A stretch of 64,000 nt of DNA from Streptomyces erythrochromogenes (GTDB lineage Bacteria > Actinomycetota > Actinomycetes > Streptomycetales > Streptomycetaceae), in contig NZ_CP108036.1 in assembly GCF_036170895.1 (NCBI RefSeq), positions 5,387,501 to 5,451,500 of the forward strand, given 5' to 3'. Below the pieces are notes generated by a model, which was not told the origin of the DNA, searched no databases, and saw nothing but the letters and a program-made list of their open reading frames with translations. Below are positions 9,450 through 19,271 of this stretch, one piece after another. Positions within the stretch are counted from its first letter, which is position 1. Each line of letters starts with the position of its first letter. The position numbers and the translations under genes were made by a program.

Positions 9450-9455
9450 TACGTT
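9450..9455 (+). promoter_or_regulatory. -10 box for a leaderless transcript
   Basis: TACGTT lies six bases before the GTG at 9462, with no Shine-Dalgarno between. Such spacing places the transcription start at the start codon. No clear -35 is visible. Confidence 0.45.
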
Positions 9456-9461
9456 TGCACC

Positions 9462-9704
9462 GTGGACAAGAAGAACGCTCTGCGCGCCGGCGCCGTCTCG
9501 GCCGGAACGACGCTGATGATGCTGCTGATGACGTCTCCCGCTCTCGCGCTGACCCGCGACGACGGCGACGACCCGGGCCCGGGCCTGAGCATCGGCGAGA
9601 CGCTCGGCCTGTACGTGGCCCTGCCGATCGTGATCTTCCTGGTCATCGTGGGCCTCGTGATGGCCCTCGACAAGTCGGACAGGCCGAAGAAGAAGCAGGC
9701 CTGA
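9462..9704 (+). CDS. Small two-segment membrane protein of unknown function
   Basis: An 80-residue protein. It has a hydrophobic N-terminus (AGTTLMMLLMTSPALAL, about residues 14-30) that could be a signal peptide cut after ALA or a first membrane span. An acidic stretch (RDDGDDPGPG) follows, then a clear membrane segment (LYVALPIVIFLVIVGLVMAL, about 47-66) and a basic tail KSDRPKKKQA. This predicts a single-span or hairpin protein with its basic end in the cytosol. The GTG lies 20 bases after the malQ stop. I do not recognise a named family; small proteins of this layout are common in Streptomyces. Confidence 0.7.
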   Translation: MDKKNALRAGAVSAGTTLMMLLMTSPALALTRDDGDDPGPGLSIGETLGLYVALPIVIFLVIVGLVMALDKSDRPKKKQA

Positions 9705-9747
9705 CCCGGTCCGGCCCCCTGGGGGCCGGAGCCGTGTGACCTTCCCG

Positions 9748-9803
9748 GGCGCCGGGGGTCCGCACCGCCGATCCGCATCGGCCGTGCGTCGACCCCCGGC
9801 GCC
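9748..9803. terminator. Long bidirectional terminator
   Basis: A 13-bp perfect outer stem (GGCGCCGGGGGTC) continues into CGCAC/GTGCG and GCCGAT/ATCGGC inner stems, giving one long hairpin between the convergent small membrane protein and marR genes. A shorter hairpin (CCGGCCCC, loop CTG) sits just before it at 9710-9730. Confidence 0.75.
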
Positions 9804-9814
9804 TCGTCATGTCC

Positions 9815-10306
9815 TCAGACGCCGGCGAGCAGTTTGCGGAGCAGGCCGGTGAGCTGGGCGACCTCCTCGTCGGTCAACCCGGTGAGCGCGGCGCGCTGTA
9901 CTTCCAGGCCTGCGGTGACGGCCTCGTCGATGAGCGCGAGGCCGCGGTCGGTGATCGTCACCTGGAGCCCCCGCCGGTCGTGCGGATCGGGCTTGCGGCA
10001 GAGCAGCCCGGCCTTCTCCAGCTTGTCCAGCCGCCCGGTCATGCCGCCAGTGGTGAGCATGAGCGTCGCCGAGAGCTGACGGGGCGAGAGCGTGTAGGGG
10101 TCGCCCGAACGGCGCAGCGTGGCGACGACGTCGAACTCCCCGCGCGAGATGCCGAAGCGCTGGTAGCGCTCCTCCATCGCGTCGCCCATGGCCTTGGCGA
10201 TCCGGTAGATGCGTCCGAAGACCGCCATGGGGGCCGTGTCCAGCTCGGGGCGCACGGCGAACCACTGGTCCGTGATCGCGTCGACCGCGTCCTTGTCCTG
10301 ACTCAT
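9815..10306 (-). CDS. MarR family transcriptional regulator
   Basis: A 163-residue MarR-type repressor with the usual order of dimerisation helices, winged helix (LSPRQLSATLMLTTGGMTGRLDKLEKAG, about 84-111) and wing (DPHDRRGLQVTITDRG). The ATG at 10306 gives the family-typical N-terminus; a longer form reaching 10342 would overlap the promoter. It is divergent from an MFS exporter, and the intergenic space holds a 28-bp perfect palindrome lying over both promoters. By analogy with MarR systems it should repress itself and the efflux genes until a phenolic or drug-like ligand binds. The ligand is unknown. Confidence 0.92.
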   Translation of the reverse strand: MSQDKDAVDAITDQWFAVRPELDTAPMAVFGRIYRIAKAMGDAMEERYQRFGISRGEFDVVATLRRSGDPYTLSPRQLSATLMLTTGGMTGRLDKLEKAGLLCRKPDPHDRRGLQVTITDRGLALIDEAVTAGLEVQRAALTGLTDEEVAQLTGLLRKLLAGV

Positions 10307-10351
10307 GAGCGCAGTATTCCGGTTCCCTCGAATCGTTCGCAAGAAAGTTGC

Positions 10352-10391
10352 TTGACCGTAAGTAGCTTAGCGCTAAGCTACTTACCAGCAA
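10352..10391. promoter_or_regulatory. MarR operator with two mirrored promoters
   Basis: A perfect 28-bp palindrome (half-site GTAAGTAGCTTAGC) spans 10358-10385. Rightward, TTGACC (10352-10357) and TAAGCT (10374-10379) are 16 bases apart. Leftward, TTGCTG (10386-10391) and TAAGCT (10364-10369) are also 16 apart. Both -10 boxes lie inside the palindrome, so one bound dimer, or two, would shut both promoters. Confidence 0.8.
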
Positions 10392-10413
10392 CCGAATCGG
10401 GGGAGAGGCCGTC

Positions 10414-11742
10414 ATGGCAGTGTTCCGGGGCAGGGCGTCGAAGGCCGGGGAGGCGAAGGTCGCGGGGGAGCGGTCGCTGCTCCTCGGCATCGGAATCAGC
10501 GCGATCGGGATCGGCATGTACGTCCCCTTCTCGCTCGTCTTCTTCCACCACGTCACCGGCCTCTCCTTCACCCTCGTCGGCCTGGTCATGACGGTCACCG
10601 GCGTCGCCGGGCTGGCCTTCATGCCCCTGGCCGGCTCGGCCGTCGACCGGTTCGGCGCCAAGCGGGTGAACCTGGTGCTCTACGGGATCCGGGCGCTCGG
10701 CTTCGCCCTCTACCCCTTCGCGAGCTCCCCGGCCGCCTTCGCGGCCGTCGCCCTCGTCACCGCCCTCGCCGACCGCTCCTTCTCCGTCGTGCAGCAGTCC
10801 CTGATCGGGGAAGTGGCGAGGGGCGCCGCCCGCGACCGGCTCCAGGCGTCCACCCGGGCCCTGCAGAACGCCGGCATGGGAGCGGGCGCCCTCCTCGTCT
10901 CCGGAGTGCTGGCACTGTGGGGCACCGGCGCGTTCACCCACACCGCCTGGGCCAACTCCCTGGCCTTCGCCCTCGCCGGCCTGCTCGTCGGCCGGGTCCG
11001 CCCGGTCCCGGCCGGTGAGGCCCGCGCCGCCACCGCCGGGCGGCCGGACGCCGGCTACCGCACGGTCCTGCGCGACCGCCCCTTCCTCGGGCTCACCGCC
11101 GCCAACTTCCTCACCGCGCTGGGCTACTCCGCCCTCTCCGTCCTCTTCCCGCTCTACCTCTCCACCTGGCTGGCGGCCCCCGACTCCCTCACCGGAGCGG
11201 CCTTCACCCTCAACACCGCCCTGTGCGCCGGGATCGGCGTGCTGGTCGCGGGCCGCGTCCGCCGCTCCGGCGCCCGCCGCACCCGCTCCGCCGCCCTCGG
11301 GTCGCTGCTCTTCGCCGCCGCCTTCGCCGGACAGGTCGTGCTCGGCACGCTGCGCCCCGGCCAGGGCGCGACCCTGGCCGCCCTGCTCGTCATCGTCGTC
11401 GTCTACACCCTCGGCGAGCTGGTGCACAGCCCCTCCGGCGGCGCCCTGTCGGTCTCGGCCGCCCCCGAGCCGGTCCGCGGCCGCTACCTGGCCACCTACC
11501 AGCTGTCCTACTCGCTGGCCACCGCCCTCGCCCCCTCCCTCTTCACCGCCCTGCTCGCCGTGGACGGCCGCCTGCCGTGGGCCGTCCTCACCGCCGCCGC
11601 GCTCGGCGCCGCCCTGGCGCTGGTCCGGCTGGAGCGGCACCTGCCGGCCGAGGCCGTGCACGCGGAGCCCCCGGCCGCGGTCGCCGGCGCCACCCCGGCC
11701 GCGGGCGACGCCGACCGCCGGCCGGCCACCGCAACCGCCTGA
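10414..11742 (+). CDS. MFS exporter
   Basis: A 442-residue major-facilitator transporter with about 12 membrane segments, for instance SLLLGIGISAIGIGMYVPFSL and LVGLVMTVTGVAGLAFMPLAG. The loop between helices 2 and 3 carries GSAVDRFGAKRV, a variant of the MFS signature. The C-terminal 40 residues are an Ala/Pro-rich cytosolic tail. The ATG at 10414 follows a GGGGGAGAGG ribosome site. It is the first gene downstream of the MarR-controlled promoter and is followed by two EamA exporters in the same direction (49- and 40-base gaps), so the three probably form one efflux operon. The substrate is not evident. Confidence 0.88.
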   Translation: MAVFRGRASKAGEAKVAGERSLLLGIGISAIGIGMYVPFSLVFFHHVTGLSFTLVGLVMTVTGVAGLAFMPLAGSAVDRFGAKRVNLVLYGIRALGFALYPFASSPAAFAAVALVTALADRSFSVVQQSLIGEVARGAARDRLQASTRALQNAGMGAGALLVSGVLALWGTGAFTHTAWANSLAFALAGLLVGRVRPVPAGEARAATAGRPDAGYRTVLRDRPFLGLTAANFLTALGYSALSVLFPLYLSTWLAAPDSLTGAAFTLNTALCAGIGVLVAGRVRRSGARRTRSAALGSLLFAAAFAGQVVLGTLRPGQGATLAALLVIVVVYTLGELVHSPSGGALSVSAAPEPVRGRYLATYQLSYSLATALAPSLFTALLAVDGRLPWAVLTAAALGAALALVRLERHLPAEAVHAEPPAAVAGATPAAGDADRRPATATA

Positions 11743-11791
11743 ACCACACCCCCGGTCCCGTCTTCCTCACCCGCACGAGGAGCCACCCGCC

Positions 11792-12724
11792 ATGAAGCGT
11801 CTCGCCACCGTCGCCCTGACCGCACTCGCCCCCATCTCCTGGGGCTCGACCTACGCCGTCGCGTCCGAACTGCTGCCGCCCGACCGGCCGCTCTTCACCG
11901 GCGTCATGCGGGCCCTGCCCGCGGGCCTGCTGCTCACCGCGCTGGCCCGCACCCTGCCCAAGGGCGAGTGGTGGTGGAAGTCCGCCGTCCTCGGCACCCT
12001 CAACATCGGCGCCTTCTTCCCGCTGCTGTTCCTCTCCGCCTACCGGCTGCCCGGCGGGGTCGCGGCCGTGCTCGGCTCCGCCGGCCCCCTGTTCGTCGTG
12101 GGCCTCGCCGCCCTCGTCCTCGGGGAGCGCGCGAGCCTGCGTACCGTACTGGCCGCCGTCGTCGGGGCGTTCGGCGTGAGCATGGTCGTCCTCAAGGCCG
12201 AGGCGGCACTCGACCTCGTCGGCGTCGTCGCCGGTGTGGTCTCCTCCGCCTCCATGGCCGCGGGCACCGTCATGACCAAGCGCTGGGGCCGGCCCGAGGG
12301 CGTCGGGCCGCTCGCCATGACCGGCTGGCAGCTGACCGCCGGCGGGCTGGTCATCGTCCCGGTGGCCGCCCTCGTCGAGGGCGCGCCGCCCGCGCTCGAC
12401 GGCAAGGCCCTCCTCGGCTACGGCTACATGATGCTGATCAACACCGGCATCGCCTACTGGCTCTGGTTCCGCGGCATCGGGCAGCTCAGCGCGACCTCGG
12501 TCACCCTCCTCGGACCGCTCTCCCCGCTCACCGCGGCCGTCATCGGCTGGGCCGCCCTCGGGCAGGCGCTCACCCCCGTACAGCTCGTGGGCATGGTGAT
12601 CGCCTTCGGAGCAACCGTCGCCGGACAGCTGGCAGCCGCCCGCACCCCGCAACCGTTCAGTTCTGCTGAAAAGAACGATCGGAACATTTCGATGGACCTG
12701 ACCGATGGCAGGGTGCGACGGTAG
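11792..12724 (+). CDS. EamA/DMT family transporter (first of two)
   Basis: A 310-residue drug/metabolite transporter with ten predicted membrane segments in two EamA repeats. The first starts ALAPISWGSTYAVASELL and includes LPGGVAAVLGSAGPLFVVG; the second includes YMMLINTGIAYWLWFRGIGQL and LLGPLSPLTAAVIGW. This matches exporters of the RhtA/YedA type. The ATG at 11792 has GAGGAG 9 bases upstream. The last 25 residues (SSAEKNDRNISMDLTDGRVRR) are polar and extend past the usual end of the family. It sits between the MFS gene and a second EamA gene in an apparent operon. Confidence 0.88.
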   Translation: MKRLATVALTALAPISWGSTYAVASELLPPDRPLFTGVMRALPAGLLLTALARTLPKGEWWWKSAVLGTLNIGAFFPLLFLSAYRLPGGVAAVLGSAGPLFVVGLAALVLGERASLRTVLAAVVGAFGVSMVVLKAEAALDLVGVVAGVVSSASMAAGTVMTKRWGRPEGVGPLAMTGWQLTAGGLVIVPVAALVEGAPPALDGKALLGYGYMMLINTGIAYWLWFRGIGQLSATSVTLLGPLSPLTAAVIGWAALGQALTPVQLVGMVIAFGATVAGQLAAARTPQPFSSAEKNDRNISMDLTDGRVRR

Positions 12725-12764
12725 GTCCCTCGACATCCGACCCACCCCGAGGGGGAGACACACA

Positions 12765-13691
12765 GTGGCCGTCCTGGACCGCGCCCGTACCGTTTCGCAC
12801 GCCGAACCCGGCAGCACCGGCAAGGGTTCCGCCGGGTTCGGCGTCCTCCTCGCCCTGCTCGCGACGGTCGTCTGGTCCGGCAGCTTCGTCGCCACCCGCG
12901 GCATGGCCGAGACCGTCCCGCCCGTCCAGGCGGTCTTCTGGCGCTGGATCATCGCCCTCCTCGCCGTCGCCCCCTTCGCCGCCCGCCAGGCCTGGCAGCA
13001 GCGGACCCTGATCCGCCGCCACCTGGGGTTCATCGCCCTCGCGTCGCTGTTCGGCGTCGCCCTCTACAACACGCTCGTGCACCAGGCCGGACTGACCACC
13101 TCGGCCTCCAACATGGGCATGATCATGGCCGCCTCGCCCGTGATCATGGCGCTCTACGCCCGCCTCGGCGGCGAACGCCTGGGCGCCCGCCGCACCTTCG
13201 GGATGCTGCTCGCCGCCTTCGGCGTGCTGCTGCTCGTCGGGGACGGCTCGATCGGCTTCGACTTCGGCGCCGGCGACCTGTGGATGTTCGCCGCCGCCCT
13301 CTCCTTCGCCACGTACAGCGCCCTGCTCAAGCGCAAGCCCGCCGAACTCGGCGGACTGGCCTTCCTGATCACCACCTTCGTGCTCGGCGCGCTGATGCTG
13401 GCCCCGGCCTACGCCGTCTCCCTCCACGTCCAGGGCGGATTCGAGACGACGGCCGGCACGGTCGGACCGCTGCTGTACGTCGGCGTGTTCTCCTCGGCCG
13501 TCGCCTTCTTCGCCTGGAACAAGGCCGTCTCGGTCATCGGGGCGGCCCGCGCGGGAGTCGTCTACTACCTCCAGCCGGTGTGCGTGGCCGGGCTCGGCCT
13601 GCTGCTGCTCGGCGAGCCGACCGGACCGGCCCAACTGCTCTGCATGGCGCTGATCCTCGGAGGGGTCGGGCTGGGAAGTGCCCGGCGGTAG
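12765..13691 (+). CDS. EamA/DMT family transporter (second of two)
   Basis: A 308-residue DMT exporter with ten predicted membrane segments: GVLLALLATVVWSGSFVATRG opens the first EamA repeat and LLYVGVFSSAVAFFAWNKAV lies in the second, followed by YYLQPVCVAGLGLLLLGEP. The GTG at 12765 has GGGGGAG 7 bases upstream; an earlier ATG at 12705 would overlap the preceding gene. It shares fold but little close sequence with the neighbouring EamA protein, so this is not a fresh tandem duplication. Its stop at 13691 is ten bases before a LysR gene. Confidence 0.9.
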   Translation: MAVLDRARTVSHAEPGSTGKGSAGFGVLLALLATVVWSGSFVATRGMAETVPPVQAVFWRWIIALLAVAPFAARQAWQQRTLIRRHLGFIALASLFGVALYNTLVHQAGLTTSASNMGMIMAASPVIMALYARLGGERLGARRTFGMLLAAFGVLLLVGDGSIGFDFGAGDLWMFAAALSFATYSALLKRKPAELGGLAFLITTFVLGALMLAPAYAVSLHVQGGFETTAGTVGPLLYVGVFSSAVAFFAWNKAVSVIGAARAGVVYYLQPVCVAGLGLLLLGEPTGPAQLLCMALILGGVGLGSARR

Positions 13692-13701
13692 GTTCGGGCC
13701 C

Positions 13702-14604
13702 ATGACCGAGTGGGACATCAAGAAGCTGCGGATCCTGCGGACCCTCGCCGAACGGGGGACCGTGACCGCGACGGCCGAGGCGCTGCACATGACGCCCTCG
13801 GCCGTTTCGCAGCAGCTGACGAACCTCGCCCGGCAGCTCGGTGTGGCCCTGCTGGAGGCACAGGGCCGCCGGGTCCGCCTCACCGACGCCGCCCACCTCG
13901 TCCTGCGGCACGCGGAGGAGGTGTTCGCGCAGCTGGAACGGGCCGACGCGGAGCTCGCGGGCTACCTCGCCGGGGACGCGGGGGAGGTACGGGTCGGCGC
14001 GTTCTCCACCGCCGTGCCCGCGCTGGTGGTCCCGGCGGTGGCGGAGCTGCGCAAGGCCCACCCGGGGGTGGAGGTCCGGGTCCGGGAGACCGAGGCCGCG
14101 GAGTCGTACGAGCTCCTGTCGGCCGGGGGCGTGGACCTCGCGCTGTCCCTGGCGGCCCACGCACCGACCGCGCGGGACCGGCGGTTCACCCGGGTCACGC
14201 TCATGGAGGACCCGCTGGACGTGGCGCTCCCGCCGGGGCATCCCCTGCGGGACTCGGCGGAACTGCGGCTGGCGGACCTGTCCGGGGACCCGTGGATCTA
14301 CGGGGGCAGCGGCCCGTGGTCGGAGATCGCCCGGGGCGCGTGCGAGGCGGCGGGCTTCGTCCCCGAACAGGCCCACTCGGCGTCCGGCTGGACGGCGATC
14401 CTGGCCATGGTCGAGGCGGGGATGGGCGTGGCCCTGGTCCCGCGGATGGTGTCGAGCCGGGCCTCCGGCGTGGCGGTACGGGTGCTGTCGCGGGACCGGC
14501 CGACGCGGCACGTGATCGCGGCGGTCCGCCGCGGAGCCGAGGCCGCTCCCGCGGTGGCGCACGTACTGGCTGCCTTGCGCGAGGTGGCTTCGGCCCGGCG
14601 GTGA
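13702..14604 (+). CDS. LysR family transcriptional regulator
   Basis: A 300-residue LysR regulator. The HTH is at the N-terminus (TEWDIKKLRILRTLAERGTV, then ATAEALHMTPSAVSQQLTNL, about residues 22-41) and a type 2 periplasmic-binding-like effector domain starts near residue 90 (GEVRVGAFSTAVPALVVPAV). No Shine-Dalgarno precedes the ATG. Instead TAGGTT (13689-13694) ends seven bases before it, overlapping the stop codon of the EamA gene, which suggests its own leaderless transcript. LysR genes usually control a neighbour, so the upstream EamA gene is the obvious candidate target. Confidence 0.9.
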   Translation: MTEWDIKKLRILRTLAERGTVTATAEALHMTPSAVSQQLTNLARQLGVALLEAQGRRVRLTDAAHLVLRHAEEVFAQLERADAELAGYLAGDAGEVRVGAFSTAVPALVVPAVAELRKAHPGVEVRVRETEAAESYELLSAGGVDLALSLAAHAPTARDRRFTRVTLMEDPLDVALPPGHPLRDSAELRLADLSGDPWIYGGSGPWSEIARGACEAAGFVPEQAHSASGWTAILAMVEAGMGVALVPRMVSSRASGVAVRVLSRDRPTRHVIAAVRRGAEAAPAVAHVLAALREVASARR

Positions 14605-14692
14605 CCCCGTCGGGCTGGGCCGGAGGTGCCGGGCGCGGGCGGGGCACGCCGCTGCGCGGAGCCTTCTCCCCGCCCCGCCCTTTCTCCGTTTC

Positions 14693-14786
14693 CCGGGGCT
14701 CCGCCCCGGAACCCCGTACGTGCGCTGCGCGCCCGTGCCCTCAAACGCCGGGCGGGCTGGAAATCCAGACCCGCCGGCGTTCGAGG
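14693..14786. repeat. Intergenic repeat element with two hairpins
   Basis: Between LysR and pepN lies a CCGGGGC-TCC-GCCCCGG hairpin (14693-14709) and a longer one (14740-14785). The outer arms CTCAAACGCC and GGCGTTCGAG of the longer one flank a GCGGGCTGG-type inner stem around AAAT. The CTCAAACGCCGG core and its mirror form is, from memory, frequent between Streptomyces genes; a diverged copy is at 4083-4114. It probably also terminates both convergent genes. Confidence 0.6.
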
Positions 14787-14813
14787 CGCGGGTGCGGGCA
14801 GAGCCCGGGGAAC

Positions 14814-17405
14814 TTACACCTGAGCGGCAGCGGCAGCGGCGTCGGCGGCCTGGGCCTTCAGGGCGCGTTCGACGCCCGCCCGGGACTCCGACACCAGACG
14901 CCGCAGCGCGGCGTTCGGCTCGGCCGAGGCCAGCCAGGCGTCCGTCGCGTCCAGGGTCTCCTGCGAGACCTGGAGCGCCGGGTACAGGCCCACCGCGATC
15001 TGCTGGGCGATCTCGTGGCTGCGGGTCTCCCAGACCTCCTTGACCGCCGCGAAGAACTTCGCGGTGTACGGGGCCAGCAGCTCGCGCTGGTCGGTCTGGA
15101 CGAAGCCGCCGATCACGGCCTCCTGCACCGCGTTCGGCAGGTCGCCGGACTCCACCACCGAGGCCCACGCCGCGGCCTTGGCCTCCGCCGTCGGACGGGC
15201 CGCTCGGGCGGTCGCCGCGTGCCGCTCGCCGGCCGCCGTCGCGTCCCGCTCCAGCTCGGCCGCGATCGCCGGCTCGTCCGCGACGCCCGTCGCGACGAGC
15301 CGCTCCAGGAACGCCCACCGCAGCTCGGTGTCGACGGCCAGGCCCTCGATCTCGGCCGAGCCGTCCAGCAGCGCCGACAGGTAGGTCAGCTGCCCCTCGG
15401 TGCGGGCGGTGGCCGCGAAGGCCCGCGCCCACGCCAGCTGGTGGTCGCCGGCCGGCTCCGCCGCACGCAGGTGCTCCAGGGTGGCCTCGGTCCAGGCCGC
15501 CAGGCCCTCCTCCCGCCACGCCGGGTCGGCGTACAGGTCGACGGCCAGCTTCACCTGACGGTGCAGCGACTGGACGACGCCGATGTCGGACTCCTTGCCG
15601 ATGCCCGAGAGCACCAGCGAAAGGTAGTCGCGGGTGGCGAGCTCCCCGTCACGCGTCATGTCCCAGGCCGAGGCCCAGCACAGGGCGCGCGGCAGGGACT
15701 CCGCGAAGTCGCCGATGTGCGCGGTGACCGCGGCGAGGGACTCCTCGTCCAGGCGGACCTTCGCGTACGACAGGTCGTCGTCGTTCAGCAGGAAGACCGC
15801 CGGGCGGGTCCGGCCCACCAGCTCCGGCACCGTGGTCAGCGCGCCGTCGATGTCCAGCTCGATCCGGTCGGTGCGCACGAGCGCGCCGTCCTGGAGCTCG
15901 TACAGGCCCACCGCGATGCGGTGCGGGCGCAGCGTGGACTCGCCCTTGGCGCCGGCGGGCAGCGCGGGCGCTTCCTGGCGGATGCCGAAGGCGGTGATCA
16001 CACCGTTCGCGTCGGTGCTGACCTCAGGGCGCAGGACGTTGATGCCGGCCGTCTCCAGCCACGCCTTCGACCAGGCGGTCAGGTCGCGGCCCGAGGTCTC
16101 CTCCAGGGCCCCCAGCAGGTCCGACAGGCGCGTGTTGCCGAAGGCGTGCGCCTTGAAGTAGGCCTGCACGCCCTTGAAGAAGGCGTCCATGCCGACGTAG
16201 GCGACGAGCTGCTTGAGCACCGAGGCGCCCTTGGCGTACGTGATGCCGTCGAAGTTGACCATGACGTCGTCGAGGTCACGGATGTCCGCCATGATCGGGT
16301 GCGTGGACGGCAGCTGGTCCTGCCGGTACGCCCAGGTCTTCATGGAGTTGGCGAAGGTGGTCCACGCGTGCGGCCACTTCGAGCCCTCCGCGTACGCCTG
16401 GCACGCGATGGAGGTGTAGGTGGCGAACGACTCGTTCAGCCACAGGTCGTTCCACCACTCCATGGTGACGAGGTCGCCGAACCACATGTGGGCGAGCTCG
16501 TGGAGGATGGTCTCCGCGCGCACCTCGTACGCCGCGTCCGTCACCTTCGAGCGGAAGACGTACTGGTCGCGGATGGTGACCGCGCCCGCGTTCTCCATCG
16601 CGCCCGCGTTGAACTCCGGTACGAAGAGCTGGTCGTACTTGGCGAACGGGTAGTCGTAGGCGAACTTCTCCTGGAACCAGTCGAAGCCCTGCCGGGTCAC
16701 GTCGAAGATCGCGTCCGCGTCGAGGAACTCGGCGAGCGAGGGCCGGCAGTAGATGCCGAGCGGCACGGACTGGCCGTCCTTGCCCTCGTAGGAGCTGTGC
16801 ACCGCGTGGTACGGGCCGACGATCAGCGCCGTGATGTACGTGGAGATGCGCGGGGTCGGCTCGAAACGCCAGACGTTGTCCTTGACGTCCGCCGGCGCGG
16901 GCGTCGGCGAGTTCGAGATGACCGTCCAGCCCTCGGGGGCCGTCACGGTGAACCGGAACGTGGCCTTCAGGTCGGGCTGCTCGAAGCTGGCGAAGACCCG
17001 CCGGGCGTCGGGCACCTCGAACTGGGTGTAGAGGTAGGCCTGCTGGTCGACCGGGTCGACGAAGCGGTGGAGGCCCTCACCGGTGTTGGTGTACGCGCAG
17101 TCCGCGACGACCCGCAGCTCGTTGGCCCCGGCCGCGAGGTGCGCCAGGGCGATCCGGGAGTCGCGGAAGACGGCTGCGACGTCGAGGGACTTGCCGTTGA
17201 GGACGACCTCGTGCACCGCCGGGGCGACCAGGTCGATGAAGGTCTCCGCCCCGGCCTCGGCCGACTGGAAGCGCACGGTGGTCACGGACGGGTAGGTGCC
17301 GCCCTCCTGCGCGCCGCTGAGATCGAGTTCGATCTCGTACGAGTCGACGGTGAGCAGCTTTGCACGCTGCTGAGCCTCTTCACGGGTGAGGTTCGTGCCT
17401 GGCAC
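14814..17405 (-). CDS. pepN: Aminopeptidase N, M1 family (first copy)
   Basis: An 863-residue zinc aminopeptidase that removes N-terminal residues from peptides in the cytosol. It has the exopeptidase motif GAMEN (in FNAGAMENAGAVT) and the zinc site His302-Glu303-x2-His306 with Glu325 eighteen residues later (NESFATY), followed by an ERAP1-type C-terminal helical domain. Length and order match actinobacterial PepN. The GTG at 17405 is preceded by GAAGGAG with an 8-base spacer; longer frames to 17639 read through non-protein-like sequence. A paralogue with the same architecture is at 27699-30257. It is divergent from a DUF1203 gene. Confidence 0.95.
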   Translation of the reverse strand: MPGTNLTREEAQQRAKLLTVDSYEIELDLSGAQEGGTYPSVTTVRFQSAEAGAETFIDLVAPAVHEVVLNGKSLDVAAVFRDSRIALAHLAAGANELRVVADCAYTNTGEGLHRFVDPVDQQAYLYTQFEVPDARRVFASFEQPDLKATFRFTVTAPEGWTVISNSPTPAPADVKDNVWRFEPTPRISTYITALIVGPYHAVHSSYEGKDGQSVPLGIYCRPSLAEFLDADAIFDVTRQGFDWFQEKFAYDYPFAKYDQLFVPEFNAGAMENAGAVTIRDQYVFRSKVTDAAYEVRAETILHELAHMWFGDLVTMEWWNDLWLNESFATYTSIACQAYAEGSKWPHAWTTFANSMKTWAYRQDQLPSTHPIMADIRDLDDVMVNFDGITYAKGASVLKQLVAYVGMDAFFKGVQAYFKAHAFGNTRLSDLLGALEETSGRDLTAWSKAWLETAGINVLRPEVSTDANGVITAFGIRQEAPALPAGAKGESTLRPHRIAVGLYELQDGALVRTDRIELDIDGALTTVPELVGRTRPAVFLLNDDDLSYAKVRLDEESLAAVTAHIGDFAESLPRALCWASAWDMTRDGELATRDYLSLVLSGIGKESDIGVVQSLHRQVKLAVDLYADPAWREEGLAAWTEATLEHLRAAEPAGDHQLAWARAFAATARTEGQLTYLSALLDGSAEIEGLAVDTELRWAFLERLVATGVADEPAIAAELERDATAAGERHAATARAARPTAEAKAAAWASVVESGDLPNAVQEAVIGGFVQTDQRELLAPYTAKFFAAVKEVWETRSHEIAQQIAVGLYPALQVSQETLDATDAWLASAEPNAALRRLVSESRAGVERALKAQAADAAAAAAQV

Positions 17406-17544
17406 GCGGTCATCTCCTTCGATGGTGACGTTGCCCCGACATCCTTCCACGGGGGGACGAGTACCGCCTCGGAGTAATCCACGGGCGAACGCGAGGTCGC
17501 AAACCTGCCGGACATCGGCGCCCTGCCTGGGCACGCTGGTGGGC

Positions 17545-18048
17545 ATGACCAGCAGATACCGGGCGATGCCCATCGAGGAGGCGGCGCTCCAGGAGCTCCG
17601 CGTGCGCGACGACGCGGGACGGGGCCCCGTCCCGTACACCGACGGGGAGGGCGGGGCACCGCTGCGGTGCTGCCTGCGTACCAGTGCGGCGGGGGAGCGG
17701 ATCGCGCTCGTCTCCTACGCGCCGCTGCGCCGCTGGGCGGCGAGGACCGGAGCCGATCCCGGCGCCTACGACGAGCAGGGCCCCGTCTTCATCCACGCCG
17801 AGGACTGCGGCGGGCCCGCAGGCGGTGGCGGGGGATACCCCTTCGCCCGGGCCGGGGTGCAGCGCACCGCCCGGCGCTACGACGCCCGCGGGCACATACT
17901 CGGCGGGCGGGTCCTGGACCTCGGGGAGGATCCCGACGGGGTGGTCGAGCGGGCCCTCGCCGAGGCCTTCGCCGATCCCGGGGTGGCCCTCGTGCACCTG
18001 CGCTTCGCCGAGTTCGGCTGCTTCCAGTTCGAGGTGCGCCGGCCCTGA
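17545..18048 (+). CDS. DUF1203 domain protein
   Basis: A 167-residue protein that I place in DUF1203 from its layout: N-terminal MTSRYRAMPIEEAALQELR, central RCCLRTSAAGERIALVSYAP, a GPVFIHAEDC segment, and the ending VHLRFAEFGCFQFEVRRP. No catalytic function is known for the family. The ATG at 17545 fits this N-terminus, though only a weak GGTGGG precedes it. It stands alone between divergent pepN and convergent asd. The 139 bases to pepN show no other gene. Confidence 0.8.
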   Translation: MTSRYRAMPIEEAALQELRVRDDAGRGPVPYTDGEGGAPLRCCLRTSAAGERIALVSYAPLRRWAARTGADPGAYDEQGPVFIHAEDCGGPAGGGGGYPFARAGVQRTARRYDARGHILGGRVLDLGEDPDGVVERALAEAFADPGVALVHLRFAEFGCFQFEVRRP

Positions 18049-18055
18049 CACGGCG

Positions 18056-18087
18056 GGAGGGCGGGCGCCGCACGGCGCCCGCCCTCC
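18056..18087. terminator. Bidirectional terminator between DUF1203 gene and asd
   Basis: A perfect stem of about 14 bp (GGAGGGCGGGCGCC) closes a GCAC tetraloop. It lies eight bases past the DUF1203 stop and 21 bases past the asd stop on the other strand. Confidence 0.75.
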
Positions 18088-18107
18088 AGGTCGTGCCGGG
18101 TGCGGGG

Positions 18108-19181
<1,074 letters not shown>

Positions 19182-19271
19182 TCATGCGTTCGACCCCACG
19201 CGCCTTGTCCAATTTATTGTCCGAGGAACGGACGGTGTTCTGAATGTGAACACCCATGACGAGTGCATGGC

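Noticed and set aside
13710..17477. Very long plus-strand frame through LysR and opposite pepN
   Set aside because: Shares DNA with two well supported genes and has no protein-like features.
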